From Galeruca laticollis (lineage: Eukaryota > Arthropoda > Insecta > Coleoptera > Chrysomelidae), in contig OY998175.1 of assembly GCA_963921935.1 (NCBI GenBank), positions 210,878,655-210,942,654 of the forward strand: a stretch of DNA of 64,000 bases. The letters are read 5' to 3'. The stretch's first letter is position 1. Each line of letters opens with the position of its first letter. Below are positions 1 to 10,993 of this stretch, piece after piece. Both the position numbers and the translations under genes were made by a program. The notes under the pieces were generated by a model. It was not told the DNA's origin and ran no database searches. It saw nothing but the letters and a program-made list of their open reading frames with translations.

Positions 1-900
1 CGGGAGGTCATCTGGGAGTAAAGAAAACCCTTCAGCGAGTCCGTCAAAGGTTTTGTTGGATGAACAGCTCCGATTATGTGAAGCACTAGTGTGAGAAATG
101 TATGAGTTGTGCTACGAGTAATGGACCACCTCGCAAAAGAAAGGCACCCATGAAACAATATAATGTTGGAAGCCCTTTCGAAAGGATTCCTTTAGACATC
201 GCTGACCCATTTCCGACGACAGAAAACGGTGGTAAATACATCCTGGTTGTAATGGATTATTTCACAAAGTGGGTGGAAATGTATGCTATCCCAAACCAAG
301 AGGCCACAACTGTGTGTATTCCAGGAGATTTGCGACAAGCTGGGAATGAAGAAGACCAGGGCAACAGCATTACATCCACACTCAGATGGAATGGTCGAGA
401 GAATGAACAGGTTTATTGAAAAATACCTGTCCAAAGTAGTTTCCAGCCATCAGGGAGATTGGGACCAGTATCCTTTCCCTGTTCCCTTATCGATCTGCCG
501 TCAATGAGTCCACGCGTGAAACACCTGCGAAATCCAGTTTGGACGTGAAATGAGGCTTCCTTATGACCTGGAATTTGGCTGTCGACCTGGACAAGATCTA
601 GCAGGAGAAGACTACGTGATCCAAATGAGAAGAAGGCTGGACAATATTCATGAATAAGTTCGAACAAATCTTCAAGTTGCCAGCGACAGAATGAAAAGTC
701 GGTACGACACGCAGGACACAGTAGGCGGTTTTAGGTAGGGGACAAAGTATGGTTACACAACCCGACTTGGAGAAAACGATTTTCTCCAAAATTACAAAAA
801 TCTTGGGAAGGTTCATAATTAATCATGAAGATGATCAACGACATCATCTATCGTATAAGCAAGACCCCAATGGAAAACTGAGAGTAGTCCACGCATGAGA
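1..900 (+). pseudogene. Degenerate Gypsy integrase (copy A)
   Basis: Fragments in several frames read as Ty3/Gypsy integrase. They include a zinc-finger tail (CATSNGPPRKRK at about 105-140), the catalytic-core start with KYILVVMDYFTKWVE (225-280), then EICDKLGMKKTRATALHPHSDGMVERMN in another frame (about 325-410), where the conserved Glu of the DDE triad falls in MVERMN. The segment that should carry the second Asp is deleted. The 500-900 stretch keeps only scattered C-terminal integrase residues (for example GKLRVVHA near 870-895). It has at least three frameshifts and several stops, so it cannot be functional. Confidence 0.8.
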
Positions 901-1349
901 ATTGGCAACCGTCTTTCGAAAGAAGTTGGGGCAAACTTGAAGGCCAGATTCCAGCCCCTGGCAAGACCCTGAGACTGAAACACAATTCGCGGTACGTCTT
1001 CTACGTGGTAACTTAAAAATAATTTCAAGATCGATCTACCTACCGCGATGTGTGGGAAGCACTTCCAAACCTCCGAGACCATGCGTTGAAATCCAGCGTG
1101 AAGAAACGGGCTATGCCTAAGGTAGCGAGTAACCAGTTGGATTGGCGAGTCATCAGGAACATGGTAGAGGTGATCTTCCAAGATACCGGTGTCCAGATAT
1201 TAATTTGCAGCTACAACCTCCGATGAAGACGGTGCCCTGTTATTTCCATAAGATCGGAAAGTATAGAAATTGGGCCAGTTTCCGATTCAAACATCCAGTC
1301 TCGGCTACACAGAAGTTCCGGGAGGAACTTCCATTTAAGGAGGGGGTAA
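901..1349 (+). pseudogene. 3' tail of Gypsy copy A pol, and polypurine tract
   Basis: Decayed sequence between the integrase and the LTR. One frame is open from about 1142 to 1375 and contains a short Cys/His-rich stretch (VPCYFHKIGKYRNWASFRFKH), possibly the remains of a small C-terminal domain of the polyprotein. I do not recognise it with confidence. Positions 1335-1349 (ttaaggagggggtaa) are the polypurine tract that primes plus-strand synthesis, immediately before the LTR. Confidence 0.5.
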
Positions 1350-1801
1350 TGTTACGAACTCGCACACCGAAGTAGATACTAAGTACGGTCCTGTAACCTT
1401 ATGTTAACTGTGTTCAAAAAATGGCGAGCGCGCCGAATTCTGGGAAGGTTTATTGGGATTTTTTTGTGACCGTTTTTTATAGACATGTTCTCCGAAGATC
1501 TGTTAAGGAGAGAGCCGGCATTCGAGAAATATCCCGAAAAAATAATATTCCAGAAGGCCGTCTAGTATGTAAAGACATTACCTACTTGCCGTAAAGTCAA
1601 TTTATAAAGTGATCTCGTGAAATAAACAAGTGAACAAGTAAATAGTAGTGGAGTGTTTATATAAATTAGTTCAAGTGTATAGAATATAAATTAGTGAATA
1701 GTTTAGTGAATAAATAAATTAAGTAAGTGAACTTACTGTGTGTATGAATTGATCCCACCCGACAGGATAAACTGTTTTAAATAAATAAGAAAAACACTAC
1801 A
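1350..1801 (+). repeat. 3' LTR of Gypsy copy A
   Basis: 452 bp, starting TGTTACGAA directly after a polypurine tract and ending ...AACACTACA. Its last about 130 bp (from 'taaattagtgaatagtttagtg' through 'atcccaccc') align with the end of the copy B 5' LTR at 11613-11990. The middle portions differ in length and sequence, so the two copies belong to diverged subfamilies or are old. No matching 5' LTR lies in the window. Confidence 0.8.
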
Positions 1802-1894
1802 ATATTAAGAAATTTGGTGTATGAAGGAACAGTTCTGGAAATTAGTCGTCTTTGCCTTGTTTTTAATTCTCTACATTAATAAATATATCACAGT

Positions 1895-3880
1895 CAGGTA
1901 CCAAAAATTAGTTGAAACCTAATCAAACAAATTATCAGTGAGTCAATATAACTTTTAAAAAGTAAATTTCCAATTACTAACAGAAATGTTAAGGGATGAG
2001 ACTTGGGAATCAGTGACTGGGGAATCTAATGTTGATACTGCCGTAGACAATTTTTACAAAATTATTAACAATATATTCTCTATTACCGTTCCATTATATA
2101 AAACATATAATTCCTATCATAAATTTCCTAATTGGTTCACAACTGAAATTAGAATGTGTATCAAACAGAAAAATTTTTTGAACAAAGTGAAACATGTGTC
2201 GGATTATTATGATAACAAATATAAGGAGATAAGAAGACAGTGAAAATCATTAATTTGTATAGAAAATACATTAAGAGAGTAGAAAGTAGTTCAAACGATG
2301 ATTTGAATACTTTTTGGAATATTGTCAATAAAACTATAAGTAAAAATAATAATGTCAATTCATACACTTATAAAGGGATGCCAGTGGATAATACAGCGAA
2401 TAAATATGCACAATTTTTTTCGTCTGTACATAGTTCCCACAAATCCAGTTATAGTTTAAATTTCTTACAAACATTTACTAACAATTATAATTTTACATAA
2501 ACTGAGATAACTGAAAAATATTATGAACAGTCTATAAAGAAGTTAAAGCCTAAAAAAGCAGCTGGGATCGATGGAATCCATCCCTACGCTGTTAAAGGTT
2601 GTTAGGAATGGCTAAGAAGACCGTTACTGCATATATATTTCGATCTAAATAGAAGATATCTGCTTATACTCCCATATATAAAGCAGACAATAAAACCAAT
2701 ATAGAAAACTACAGGGGTGTTGCGATAATGTGTGTCCCATCTAAGTTATTTGAACATATTTTATACATATATATATATTTACGTTGAGAATGTAGTAGTG
2801 AATCAACAACATGATTTTATGTCGGGAAAATTGGTTAACACAAATTTGTTACTATTTACTGAATCAGCTACCGCTGTCATAGAAAGTAAATCACAACTGG
2901 ATGTAATTTATACCGATTTTGCAAAAGCATTCGATCGCGTTAGTCACGACGTATTATTAGAAAAATTACATTGTTTTAGGGCATCAGAAACAATTATAAA
3001 ATTATTGAAAAGTGATTTACAGAATAGAATATTTATAGTGAGACATAACGGAAACACATCTGGTATCAATGATATTTCTACATGTGTTAAACACTATAAA
3101 TTTTTACTTTTTGCAGCTGATTTTAAAATTTACAAAGAGATCAAAAATGTGAGAGACTGTGTGGCACTTCAGAAAGATATTAAGGAAATTGAACTCTGGA
3201 ATACCCGCAATAAGTTGGAATTTAATGTAAAAAAATGTTGTATAATGTCCATTTGCCGCAAAAAACAAACAATATAATTTGATTACCAGCTAGGAAATAA
3301 TAGGTACTCTGAATAGGTGTTCAGAAATAAAAGAAGAAAAAAATTCGAAACAAATTTTTACGTTACTTGTTTTACAAAAAACATTACCATTGGCCGGATT
3401 ACCACTTCATCAGAACAGAGGAGCTAAGAACCGAATTTTGAATGCCATCGTTAATCACAAGAAGGAAATACTATATGATGATATTTTTCTTCAAAATAAT
3501 GAACAATACTATAAGTTCGATACAATTAATTTCATTACTGCAAATGAAAGTCCCGCCCACACATACTAGATATAAATTAATTTTCAATATTGCAAGGTTT
3601 GCCATTAGTTCGCCTCTAGACACCATTTTAAAGCATGCCAATAATGTAAACAGTCTCCATTCATTAGACTTTAGTCTAAAATTGAATAGTTTTAAGGCAA
3701 CATAGACAATTAAAAGAACTTGGTATATAAACACTCACTGCTGTTAAACAATCTGACGTACAGTATTCAGCCTCACACACAGAAAAATTGTTCAGAATAA
3801 AACTTTGTAAGAGGAGTATAATTAAAATACAATCCGTGTAATTAGGTTAATAAACATGTATGGATTTTAATAAATAAATA
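1895..3880 (+). mobile_element. Jockey-type non-LTR retrotransposon (LINE), 5'-truncated and broken
   Basis: Protein-level similarity to Jockey-clade LINEs runs through three frames from about 1895 to 3702. After that comes an AT-rich tail with repeated 'aataaataaata' at 3868-3890, a typical LINE 3' end. No endonuclease domain is visible, so the copy is 5' truncated, as is usual after target-primed reverse transcription. It starts within 100 bp of the LTR of Gypsy copy A. The 1802-1894 stretch between them is unassigned. Confidence 0.75.
1986..3702 (+). pseudogene. Jockey-like LINE reverse transcriptase, degenerate
   Basis: The linker to RT runs over 1986-2500 in two frames. RT block 1 includes KKLKPKKAAGIDGIHPYAVK (about 2535-2600). 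The palm contains DVIYTDFAKAFDRVSHDVLLEKL (about 2899-2970, first catalytic Asp present). The YADD-type catalytic box reads LLFAADFKIY (about 3103-3133), so one of the two active-site aspartates is replaced by Ala. The 3' region (about 3440-3702) matches the C-terminal RR-Y-D...N...L...P motifs of Jockey elements in two alternating frames. There is a large deletion between palm motifs B and C, plus several frameshifts. It is non-functional. Confidence 0.8.
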
Positions 3881-4258
3881 AATATTACTGTTATATTTAT
3901 GAATGGCCATACTACACAATGTTATGATACAATTTATGTATCATCAATTCTTATTCCATGTAATAAAAAATAAATCCTGTTTGGAAATAATTATTAACAT
4001 TCTAGTTTTGTATTAACCCACAAAATGTGAAATCGTTACGCTACTGATTTTAAATTTTCCAATATGGCAGTGGTTTTGACAACAAGTTAGCGCATAAAAT
4101 TGCAACTTCAAGTGGCTTTGAGTTTCGTGAAACAGACTCTATATCAATTAATTGAAACTTTCAAATTAATAAAGAATAAGGTGTGAATATGTATCCATAG
4201 CGTACCTTTAATTTAAAAAAGATTATAAATAGATATATTACTTGTGTCATACTATTAA
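3881..4258. other. AT-rich spacer, nothing recognised
   Basis: About 380 bp between the LINE tail and the foldback element. No open frame of note, no RNA gene and no clear repeat terminus was seen. Confidence 0.4.
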
Positions 4259-5901
4259 TAGTCCAGGCGGTAGAGCAGTAAAAGTAGGGTGTAATGAATG
4301 TTGTTTGATAACGCAAAAATTTTTATGCAGAAAGTTGCCGAATATTGTGTACAACAATAATCTATGTTTGCCTACTCCAAAAAGTGCTTGCTAAATGCTG
4401 TAGAACAACAAATGTACCAAAATATCGAAACATGACCCATTTTTCGATACATTTGTGTCTAAAACTTCGAAACAAAGCCTTAAATAAAAAAAAATAATTA
4501 CTCCTTCTTTTTTGTTTATTTGACGATTTCCTATAAGGTTATGAGAATCGCGAATCGAAAAACTTTAATTTTCCATGAATAATATGCGAAAATTAGTAAA
4601 AAATCATACGTAAACTTTTTTCGCTAAGTAGAAATTGATAAATATATATCAAATTTTCAGAGAAGATAGTTAAACATATGACAATTACGCACAAAAATTT
4701 TTGTAACAATCAACCGAGTCGTTTTTCACTGCCACAATTATTAATTAACAAATTATAAAAAAGTTGATCGCGTGTACCTTGTTTAAACAACGGTGAAAAA
4801 GGAGCACGCAATTTTTAACAGTTACTTAGTGTCATAGCAAACAATAAGTAATTACAAAAATATCCATTTTACGTTTTAACAATTTTTTACAATTTTTTTA
4901 AATGTCAAATTTTTTCCATTATAAATAATTTCTCGTTTACAACATCGGTTCGATGTAACTTAAAAATTGTTTCCCATCTGAATACTGATTTGCAAGCACT
5001 TTCATTTTAGCCCAAAACGACGAAATTAGACCGTGTAGATCAGGAGATAGAGGCCCACAAAGTTAATAATAATGTATGGCTTACTTAATCGTTAAATCGA
5101 AATTAAAAAAATACTCTCTTATTGCTGGTTGCAAATATTTTCTATATTCGTCTTGTGCATTTTCGACAGATGAAAGCCTAATGAAAGAAAAATCGATGAA
5201 AATACCGTAATCAGAGGAGTTCGTCGGCCGAGCGGCGTGGGAGCAGGAGTGGGGATCGCGGAGAGCAGCTGTGCTGTCGCGCGTCTCGGGTGGAAAATGG
5301 ATATTTTATAATTGATTATTGTTTGTTATGACACTAAGTAACTGTTAAACATTGCTTGCTCCTTTTTCACCGTTGTTTAAACAAGGTACGCGCGATCAAC
5401 TTTTTTATAATTTGTTAACTAATAATTGTGGCAGTGAAAAACTACGCGATCGATCGTTACAAAAATGTTTGTGCGTAATTGTCATATGTTTAACTATCTT
5501 CTCTGAAAATTTGATAAATTTTTCTCAATTTTTACTTAGCGAAAAAATTTCTCTAAGTTTACGTACGATTTTTTACTAATTATCGCATATTATTCATGGA
5601 AAATTAAAGTTTGTCGATTCGCGATTCTCATAACCTTATAGGAAATCGTCAAATAAACAAAAAAGAAAGAGTAATTTTTTTGATTTAAGGCTTTGTTTCA
5701 AAGTTTTAGATACAAATGTATCGAAAAATGGGTAATTTTTCGATATTTTGATACATTTGTTGTTCTACAGCATTTAGCAAGCACTTTTTGGAGTAGCCAA
5801 ACATCGATTATTGTTGTACACAATATTCGGCAACTTTATGCTTAAAAATTTTTGCGTTATCAAACAACATCCATTTCGATTGCTCTATCGCCTGGACTAA
5901 A
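4259..5901. repeat. Large foldback element with about 600 bp inverted arms
   Basis: The left arm (4259-4858, starting tagtccaggcggtagagc) and right arm (about 5316-5901, ending gctctatcgcctggacta) are reverse complements along nearly their whole length with scattered substitutions. For example, 'aaatgctgtagaacaacaaatgta' in the left arm has its complement at about 5750-5775. The 457 bp loop is AT-rich except for a GC-rich patch at 5216-5296. No transposase is encoded in the loop. No convincing target-site duplication flanks the arms. It could be a snap-back transposon end or a local inverted duplication. Confidence 0.8.
5216..5296 (+). other. GC-rich patch inside the foldback loop
   Basis: An 80 bp GC- and CpG-rich stretch (from gaggagttcgtcggccgagc to cgcgtctcgggtgg) in otherwise strongly AT-rich DNA. 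Read on the plus strand it is open for about 30 codons, but no family is recognised. It may be a remnant of a transposon promoter or 5' UTR, or a captured host segment. Confidence 0.35.
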
Positions 5902-5990
5902 AGCGGATGATTTGATATCACATCTTTTGTAAGGGGTCTATTTACGCCACCTATTTTTACCTCATCAAGAAGTTTTTGGACTGATTTCAT
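5808..5990 (-). CDS. Hypothetical 60-residue ORF spanning the foldback edge
   Basis: An ATG-started frame (MKSVQKLLDEVKIGG...) of 60 codons with protein-like composition. Its first 29 or so codons lie outside the foldback in single-copy DNA. The remainder lies in the right arm, and the left arm (about 4294-4362, plus) carries an inverted paralogue of the last 20 residues (MLFDNAKIF-QKVAEYCVQQ with one substitution and the same stop). This suggests the arms arose by inverted duplication of a segment that already contained the ORF end. No family is recognised. It may be the N-terminus or a broken exon of an element gene. Confidence 0.35.
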   Translation of the reverse strand: MKSVQKLLDEVKIGGVNRPLTKDVISNHPLLVQAIEQSKWMLFDNAKIFKHKVAEYCVQQ

Positions 5991-6461
5991 TCTACCACAA
6001 ATTTTTTATAAAAAACCATTTTGCGGCATCCCCAATAAATGAACTCTGTTATACATATATTTATCTAAATACCCGAGTACCCGTCCCTATTTTTTCCATT
6101 AAATCCCGAAAAACTTATTTTCAGAGTTCCTATCTTACGAATAAGCGATTGCTACCTTCAAATAACAGGTTCCTGAGCAATGTGCATAAAATATTTTGAA
6201 AAGCAACATATTTTCGAAAAATGTATTTGTTTGTTCTTTCCGTTACTAATATTTTTAAAGAATAAAAATGAAGAAAGTACAAAAATATAAGTACAATACT
6301 GCGCAACTAAGAATGCAAAATTATCGATTGTGAGTTATACATTGATATCCATGTTTTAGACCACGAGGAATTCAATAAACTAGTCAAAAATGCCGTATCT
6401 CTAACCGTTTTATAGATATCCACATGTAGTTTGCCGAAAGTACATTAAAATCCCTCCATTG
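5991..6461. other. Spacer before the 6.5 kb transposon, nothing recognised
   Basis: AT-rich DNA with no open frame worth calling. It ends at the inferred left terminus of the next element. Confidence 0.4.
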
Positions 6462-6483
6462 CTAAGCAAAAGTGTCGTAAGTC
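6462..6483 (+). repeat. Left terminal inverted repeat of the 6.5 kb transposon
   Basis: ctaagcaaaagtgtcgtaagtc. It pairs with 9495-9516. It also forms a hairpin with the inverted motif cacttttgcttag at 6527-6539 inside the same end. Confidence 0.7.
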
Positions 6484-6716
6484 CAAGACACTAAACATAA
6501 ATGCAGTAACTCCAATGCTCATACTGCACTTTTGCTTAGCTCTAGCACATACGGCAGTTTTGCTTAACAATGTTACCACTGTGGCTGTACATACGACATT
6601 TACTCTTTATGTTATGTTTTGTTTTGCAACAAATGTAAAGTGATGTGACCGGGTGAACATTTTAGTGGTTTTATTAATTTTAAGTAAATATTATTTGACA
6701 ATTTGAGTATTTCAAC

Positions 6717-9117
6717 ATGATACCAAATAAAGTATCCTCAAGAACGAGACAAGTGATGGATTTAGCTTTACAAGGTAATGAAAGTAATAAAACAGCTCAA
6801 CTTGGTCCAGGTTGTAGTAAGCAAGAGGATTGTAGTTCGTTTGTAGTGATCGATCCCAATAATAGTGTTGAAGATGATAGTTCAGCTATAATTATTGATC
6901 GCTCAAATGAAGTATTAACTGATGTTTTCAACAAAATAACTGTAGAAATCAATCAAGTTATTGTTTTTGATGTAAAGACTAATACTTTAACAAAAAGAAA
7001 ACTAACTGAGAATGACTTAGATGAGACTAATGTGATTGGATTAGATTCAAATGTAGAAGAAGTCGATCTAGGCCTAGATCTAACAATAGAAGAAAATAAG
7101 CATGACGTAGGTTTTCTGGATAATTTGGAATTTGAGGACACTCGTTCCAATCAAGAGGCAGTGATAGATAAAGGAGTTGAGGATATACAGGAAGTACACC
7201 TAGGCCAAGATCTAACAATAGAAGAAAATCAGTGTGACATAGGTTTTCTGGATAACTTGGAATTTGAGGACACTCGTTCCAATCAAGAGGCAGTGATAGA
7301 TGATGGAGTTGAGGAGATACAGGAAAGAGACATAGGCCAAAATGAAAGCGGCCGCAATAAAAAGAAAAAAATTGATGTTAGTTTAAAGGAAAGGAAGAAA
7401 ATTAAGATCGAAGAATTGAAAAGGGCTGACAATGTTTTGAAGAGTCCATGTAACAACAATGAATGCAATAAAAAGTGTGGTGAAAGTATCAGTAAAGATA
7501 GAAGAATTCCAATAAATGAGCAATTTTGGAACATGACATGGGCTGAGCGCAGACACTTTATCTTAACTTCTTGCCAAAAACTAGATGTGAAAAGAAGAAG
7601 AAGAAATAAGAATGATAATGAAAAAGAAAGAAGAACGCTATAAATCCAGTATCATTTGAAAGACAGCAGCGATAAAGCATTTGAGGTGTCTAAAAAGTTC
7701 TTTCTTACTACATTAGGTTATAAACCTACCAATGATAGATTTGTACACTATACCTTAACAAACACCGCTCAGGGAAGTTTGACTCTTCCCCCTGACCGAA
7801 GAGGAAAACAGCCATCTTCAAACAAGGACCCTCATCATGAGATTATAACACATATTGAGTCTTTTCACCCAACAATCTCGCATTATAGACGAGAACATGC
7901 ACCCAATGTGCGATATTTACGCTCTGATGTCAATATTGTTCTAATGCATGGTGATTTTATTCAAAAGTACCCGGAATACAAAAATAGAGTATCTTATGAT
8001 CCGTACAGAAGACTTGTTAAGGAACAGAAAATATCATTTGCCCAATTAGGCCACGAAGAGTGTGAAAAATGCGAAGAGTTTTCTCTCCATGAACACAATA
8101 AGGATACACTGGATCTCGAGTGTGAAAAGAGTAGTAAATGGGTTCATCACCATGACTTAGTGGTTGCTGCAAGAGAAGCCTATAAATCACATTCAGAAGG
8201 TGATATTCAAAATGACACCGTTATTTTTTCAGGCGACATGCAAAAAATAATAATGCTTCCATGAGTTGACATGTTTAACAAGGTGTTGCTTGTCAAAAGA
8301 CTCATAACATATCACGAAACTTTTGCTCCTGTTGAGAAAAAAGGAAAAAACAAACCTCATGCCCTGCTTTGGCACGAGCGAATTTCCGGAAGGAACAAAG
8401 AGAATAATGTAAATGCTCTCTTTATGTTTCTAAAAAAAATAGAGATGTTAAGAAAATAATCCTTTGGCTTGACAACTGTTCGTCTCAGAACAAAAACTAG
8501 TGTCTTTTCACATTTCTCGTGTATGTTATTAACTCATCTGATATTGCTGCAGAAGAAATTGTTTTGAATTATTTTCAACCAGGCCATTCGTTCATGAGTG
8601 CCGACAGTTTCCACCACCAGGTGGAACAATCATTGACAAAACAAAAACTTACGATTTTGAAGACTTTGTGCTTGCAGTGTCAACCGCAAACTCGAGAAAA
8701 TAATGATGAAGTGCTGCGAATGCATCATTTTGATTTCTATGACTGGCCTGATTTAACATTGCAACATAAATTGAAGAAATTTCCTTGTAGATTGTATTTG
8801 AGTGACATTGTCCATATAAGTGCAAGAAGAGGAGATTATGTATTATATTGTAAATCGAACTACGATCCTGTGTCCATAACAAGAATTGGATTTTCTTCAG
8901 AAAAAGGCTATGAAGGGAATCAAGTTGCCCAAGTCCCAGGAGTATCCATGTAGATTTCCTCAAGAAAAGAGGGATAATATCCTAGAAGCACTCGATGAAG
9001 TTCTTCCCGAAAACATTCTGGAAAGACTTATTAATCCGCTAAAGTATGAAGTGTGTTTAAAATCATGCAGGACTGGCCAAAACTCTATTAAATATGACAA
9101 TTTAAAGGTTTTGTACT
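6717..9117 (+). pseudogene. Putative transposase, about 780 residues when intact, lightly broken
   Basis: The ATG at 6717 opens a 308-codon frame: an acidic, Ser/Asn-rich N-terminus with two 43-residue repeats (GLDLTIEEN... and GQDLTIEEN..., residues 120-200), a basic stretch, then a Cys pair motif CNNNECNKKC at about residue 245. After one in-frame TAA (7641) the same frame continues (7644-8262) with KKFFLTTLGYKP, DRRGK and SHYRREHAPNVRYL. An in-frame TGA (8262, where the family likely has CGA) is followed by LWHERISGRNKEN. Two indels near 8455-8520 and 8640-8700 shift the frame through DNCSSQNKN and ADSFHHQVEQ. The order GDMQK...LP, DNC-QNKN, ADSFHH resembles an RNase H-fold nuclease core. 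I know this architecture from unnamed insect proteins but cannot give a superfamily name. Confidence 0.65.
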
Positions 9118-9494
9118 AAATTACACTTTAACTGTAAACTAAATAAATGAGGGTCTTAATCTAACGAAGCCTATTTTTACTCATTACTCACCTTTATTAT
9201 TGCTAAAATAGCCTACTTGGGTAAGATTTCTTAATTACAATGTCACTTAGTGCATTTTTGCTTAGTTTAAGTTTCTGGGACATATATTAAGAATACCACA
9301 CAAAAATGCAGAGTGTGCACATTTTGTTGAAAAAAACACGTTTCCCGGTATAGTTTGGGAGCAAACTTTGAATAAAAATGTTTTTGAATTTGTCAATGAC
9401 ACAATAGTGCCAACTGTTACCAATTTATTGAGTTTTATCACTCAGGGCTAATTATTCAACTTTAGGCCTTAATTTCTCAAAGGCTTACCTATGT

Positions 9495-9516
9495 GACATA
9501 CGGCACTTTTACTTAG
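9495..9516 (-). repeat. Right terminal inverted repeat of the 6.5 kb transposon
   Basis: gacatacggcacttttacttag, complementary to 6462-6483 at 19 of 22 positions. A related internal site (tgcatttttgcttag) lies at 9251-9265. Confidence 0.7.
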
Positions 9517-9533
9517 TTGGGCAGAATACTTAC

Positions 9534-10993
9534 CTTGCTTTTAGATTGTGATCCCAATCGCACCAGCTTTTCAGTAGCGGGTAAAAGTCCTTCCAAAAAC
9601 TGGTCCAAAGCGTGATTGGTATAGCAAATTATTAAAATTGGTCCATTGCTATAATTCAAAAGTTCTTTTGTTATAGTTAAGCCCAAAAAAGTCTTTCCGG
9701 TGCCAGGCGGTCCTTGAATAATAACGAACTCTTTAGAAAAAGCGGCGTTGTATGCCATTTCCTGAGATTTATTCAGATTCACTTTTGGTTTCGGCGCAGT
9801 TAACGGTAAATATGCTGGTCTTTTCGACGATGTTTCTACATCAACGATATATTTACCCATCGGTAACTCGTCGGTATCGATGGTTTTTAATACATTAAGG
9901 ACGTGATAGTAGGGGTCGAAGAATACAACGCATTCAACCATTATATAAGTACGTTTCAAAATTGGAAAATTCTCTTCGAATGAGACAGTTACTTCTCCTC
10001 TACCTATAGCATCGGAATTTGCGACTAATCCTTTGAGAATCGTCCTGAAATTATCATCTGTGAACAGTAATAAACTGCCAGTCATAAATTTTTTTTGCGT
10101 TCTATTATTTAATCGTTCCCGTAACTTTTTATTCATTTTTATTTGTAACTTGTAACATATATCGTCTTTATTACAAGTTTCTCCAAAGAATGTAACTTCA
10201 TTGTAAATTTTTATGTTGAATAAATGTCTATTGACACCGTTGATGTGATCGCAAATATCTTCTCTGATCGGATTTAAAAAATCTTCTCTTTGCAGTCTAA
10301 ACAAAATGTCTAAATAATGGGAGACGTTTTCGTAGGATCCTGTAATTACGTTTGATCTGACGAAATTCCTTTCGCGCGTCACTAGTTCTTTAATAGAAGG
10401 CAAGGAGCTTATCGTATGAAAATCATCTTCTGGAGCCAACGCAGAATTTCGTTTGTTCGATCTGGAATATCTATTTTCGTAGTAACCAACTTTTTCGTTT
10501 AGTTTCTTCAACTGACTTGAGGAGTTGACGTTGTGTATGTTCATGGTATGTAATAATTTTAAAACGGGTTGTACTTGATACCAACTTAAAGAAGGCATCA
10601 AATCTAAAGCGTTTTCAAAAATGGTTAGGATATCGTCAACATCTCGAAGTTGCCAATTTGAAGTATCAGAAATTTGTTTTTTCCAAGCATCGACAAACGT
10701 CTTACGTACGGTTATTTTCAAAATTTTATATTTATCGGCGATAAATGATGATTCGCATATTTTGACAGTTATTTTCGTGATTACTTTCAACGACTCATAA
10801 TCCATATTCCCATTAAACACCTGAGAATATTCATCTTTATATTTTGTGAGTATCCTTAAAATCGCGTCACAATTTCTGGATAATAAGCTTTCCAAATATG
10901 ACAGACTTGAAAAATTGATTGAGTCTTCATTTGATCTTAGTCGACCAATTCTACCTCTAACCCTTCTTCTAGGTCTGGAATTTTGATTTCTTA
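9534..10993 (-). CDS. ZNFX1: ZNFX1-like (NFX1-type zinc finger containing 1) internal exon, N-terminal and helicase start
   Basis: An uninterrupted 1460-nt exon on the minus strand. The acceptor is tctgttttag before 10993, the donor is AAG|GTAAGT after 9534, and the exon ends at a codon boundary. The 486 codons begin in a basic RPRRRVRGRIGR stretch and cover the ZNFX1 helical N-terminal region. They include the conserved ERNFVRSNVITGSYEN and LDILFRLQREDFLNPIRE, and end in the superfamily 1 helicase domain with Walker A GPPGTGKT and the following CYTNHALDQFLEGLLP. ZNFX1 proteins act in antiviral RNA sensing in vertebrates and in small-RNA inheritance in nematodes. The C-terminal helicase half and zinc fingers are not found in this window. 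The exon has no stops, so it may belong to a live gene with large introns. Confidence 0.85.

Larger units (their letters stand above)
1..1801 (+). mobile_element. Ty3/Gypsy retrotransposon copy A, 3' portion (pol end plus 3' LTR)
   Basis: This is the right-hand end of an LTR retrotransposon that starts outside the window. Positions 1-350 match 15927-16370 closely, where a second copy (B) has the same integrase region, so both belong to one family in the same orientation. Copy A has lost about 100 bp relative to B between the 'gccacaactgt' and 'attccaggagattt' segments (near 311-320). It carries many stops and frameshifts, ends in a purine-rich tract and then an LTR starting TGTTACGAA and ending ACTACA at 1801. 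It is a dead copy. The 5' half cannot be seen. Confidence 0.85.
6462..9516 (+). mobile_element. DNA transposon of an uncharacterised arthropod transposase-like family
   Basis: A 3.06 kb segment bounded by 22 bp terminal inverted repeats (left ctaagcaaaagtgtcgtaagtc, right gacatacggcacttttacttag; 19 of 22 positions pair). The core 'gcacttttgcttag' or a near variant recurs at 6526-6539, 6553-6567 and 9251-9265, as expected for subterminal transposase-binding sites. The flanks are ...TTG before and TTG... after, a possible 3-bp target duplication, though this is weak. One long, slightly broken gene fills the interior. The element lies 17 bp beyond the splice donor of the ZNFX1-like exon, that is inside its downstream intron. 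Confidence 0.7.

Noticed and set aside
102..507. Two overlapping plus-strand open frames as separate genes
   Set aside because: They are two frames of one decayed Gypsy integrase, shown by the parallel copy at 15927-16370.
5352..5579. 75-codon plus-strand open frame in the foldback arm
   Set aside because: The corresponding sequence in the other arm is not open and no motif is present; likely chance in AT-rich DNA.
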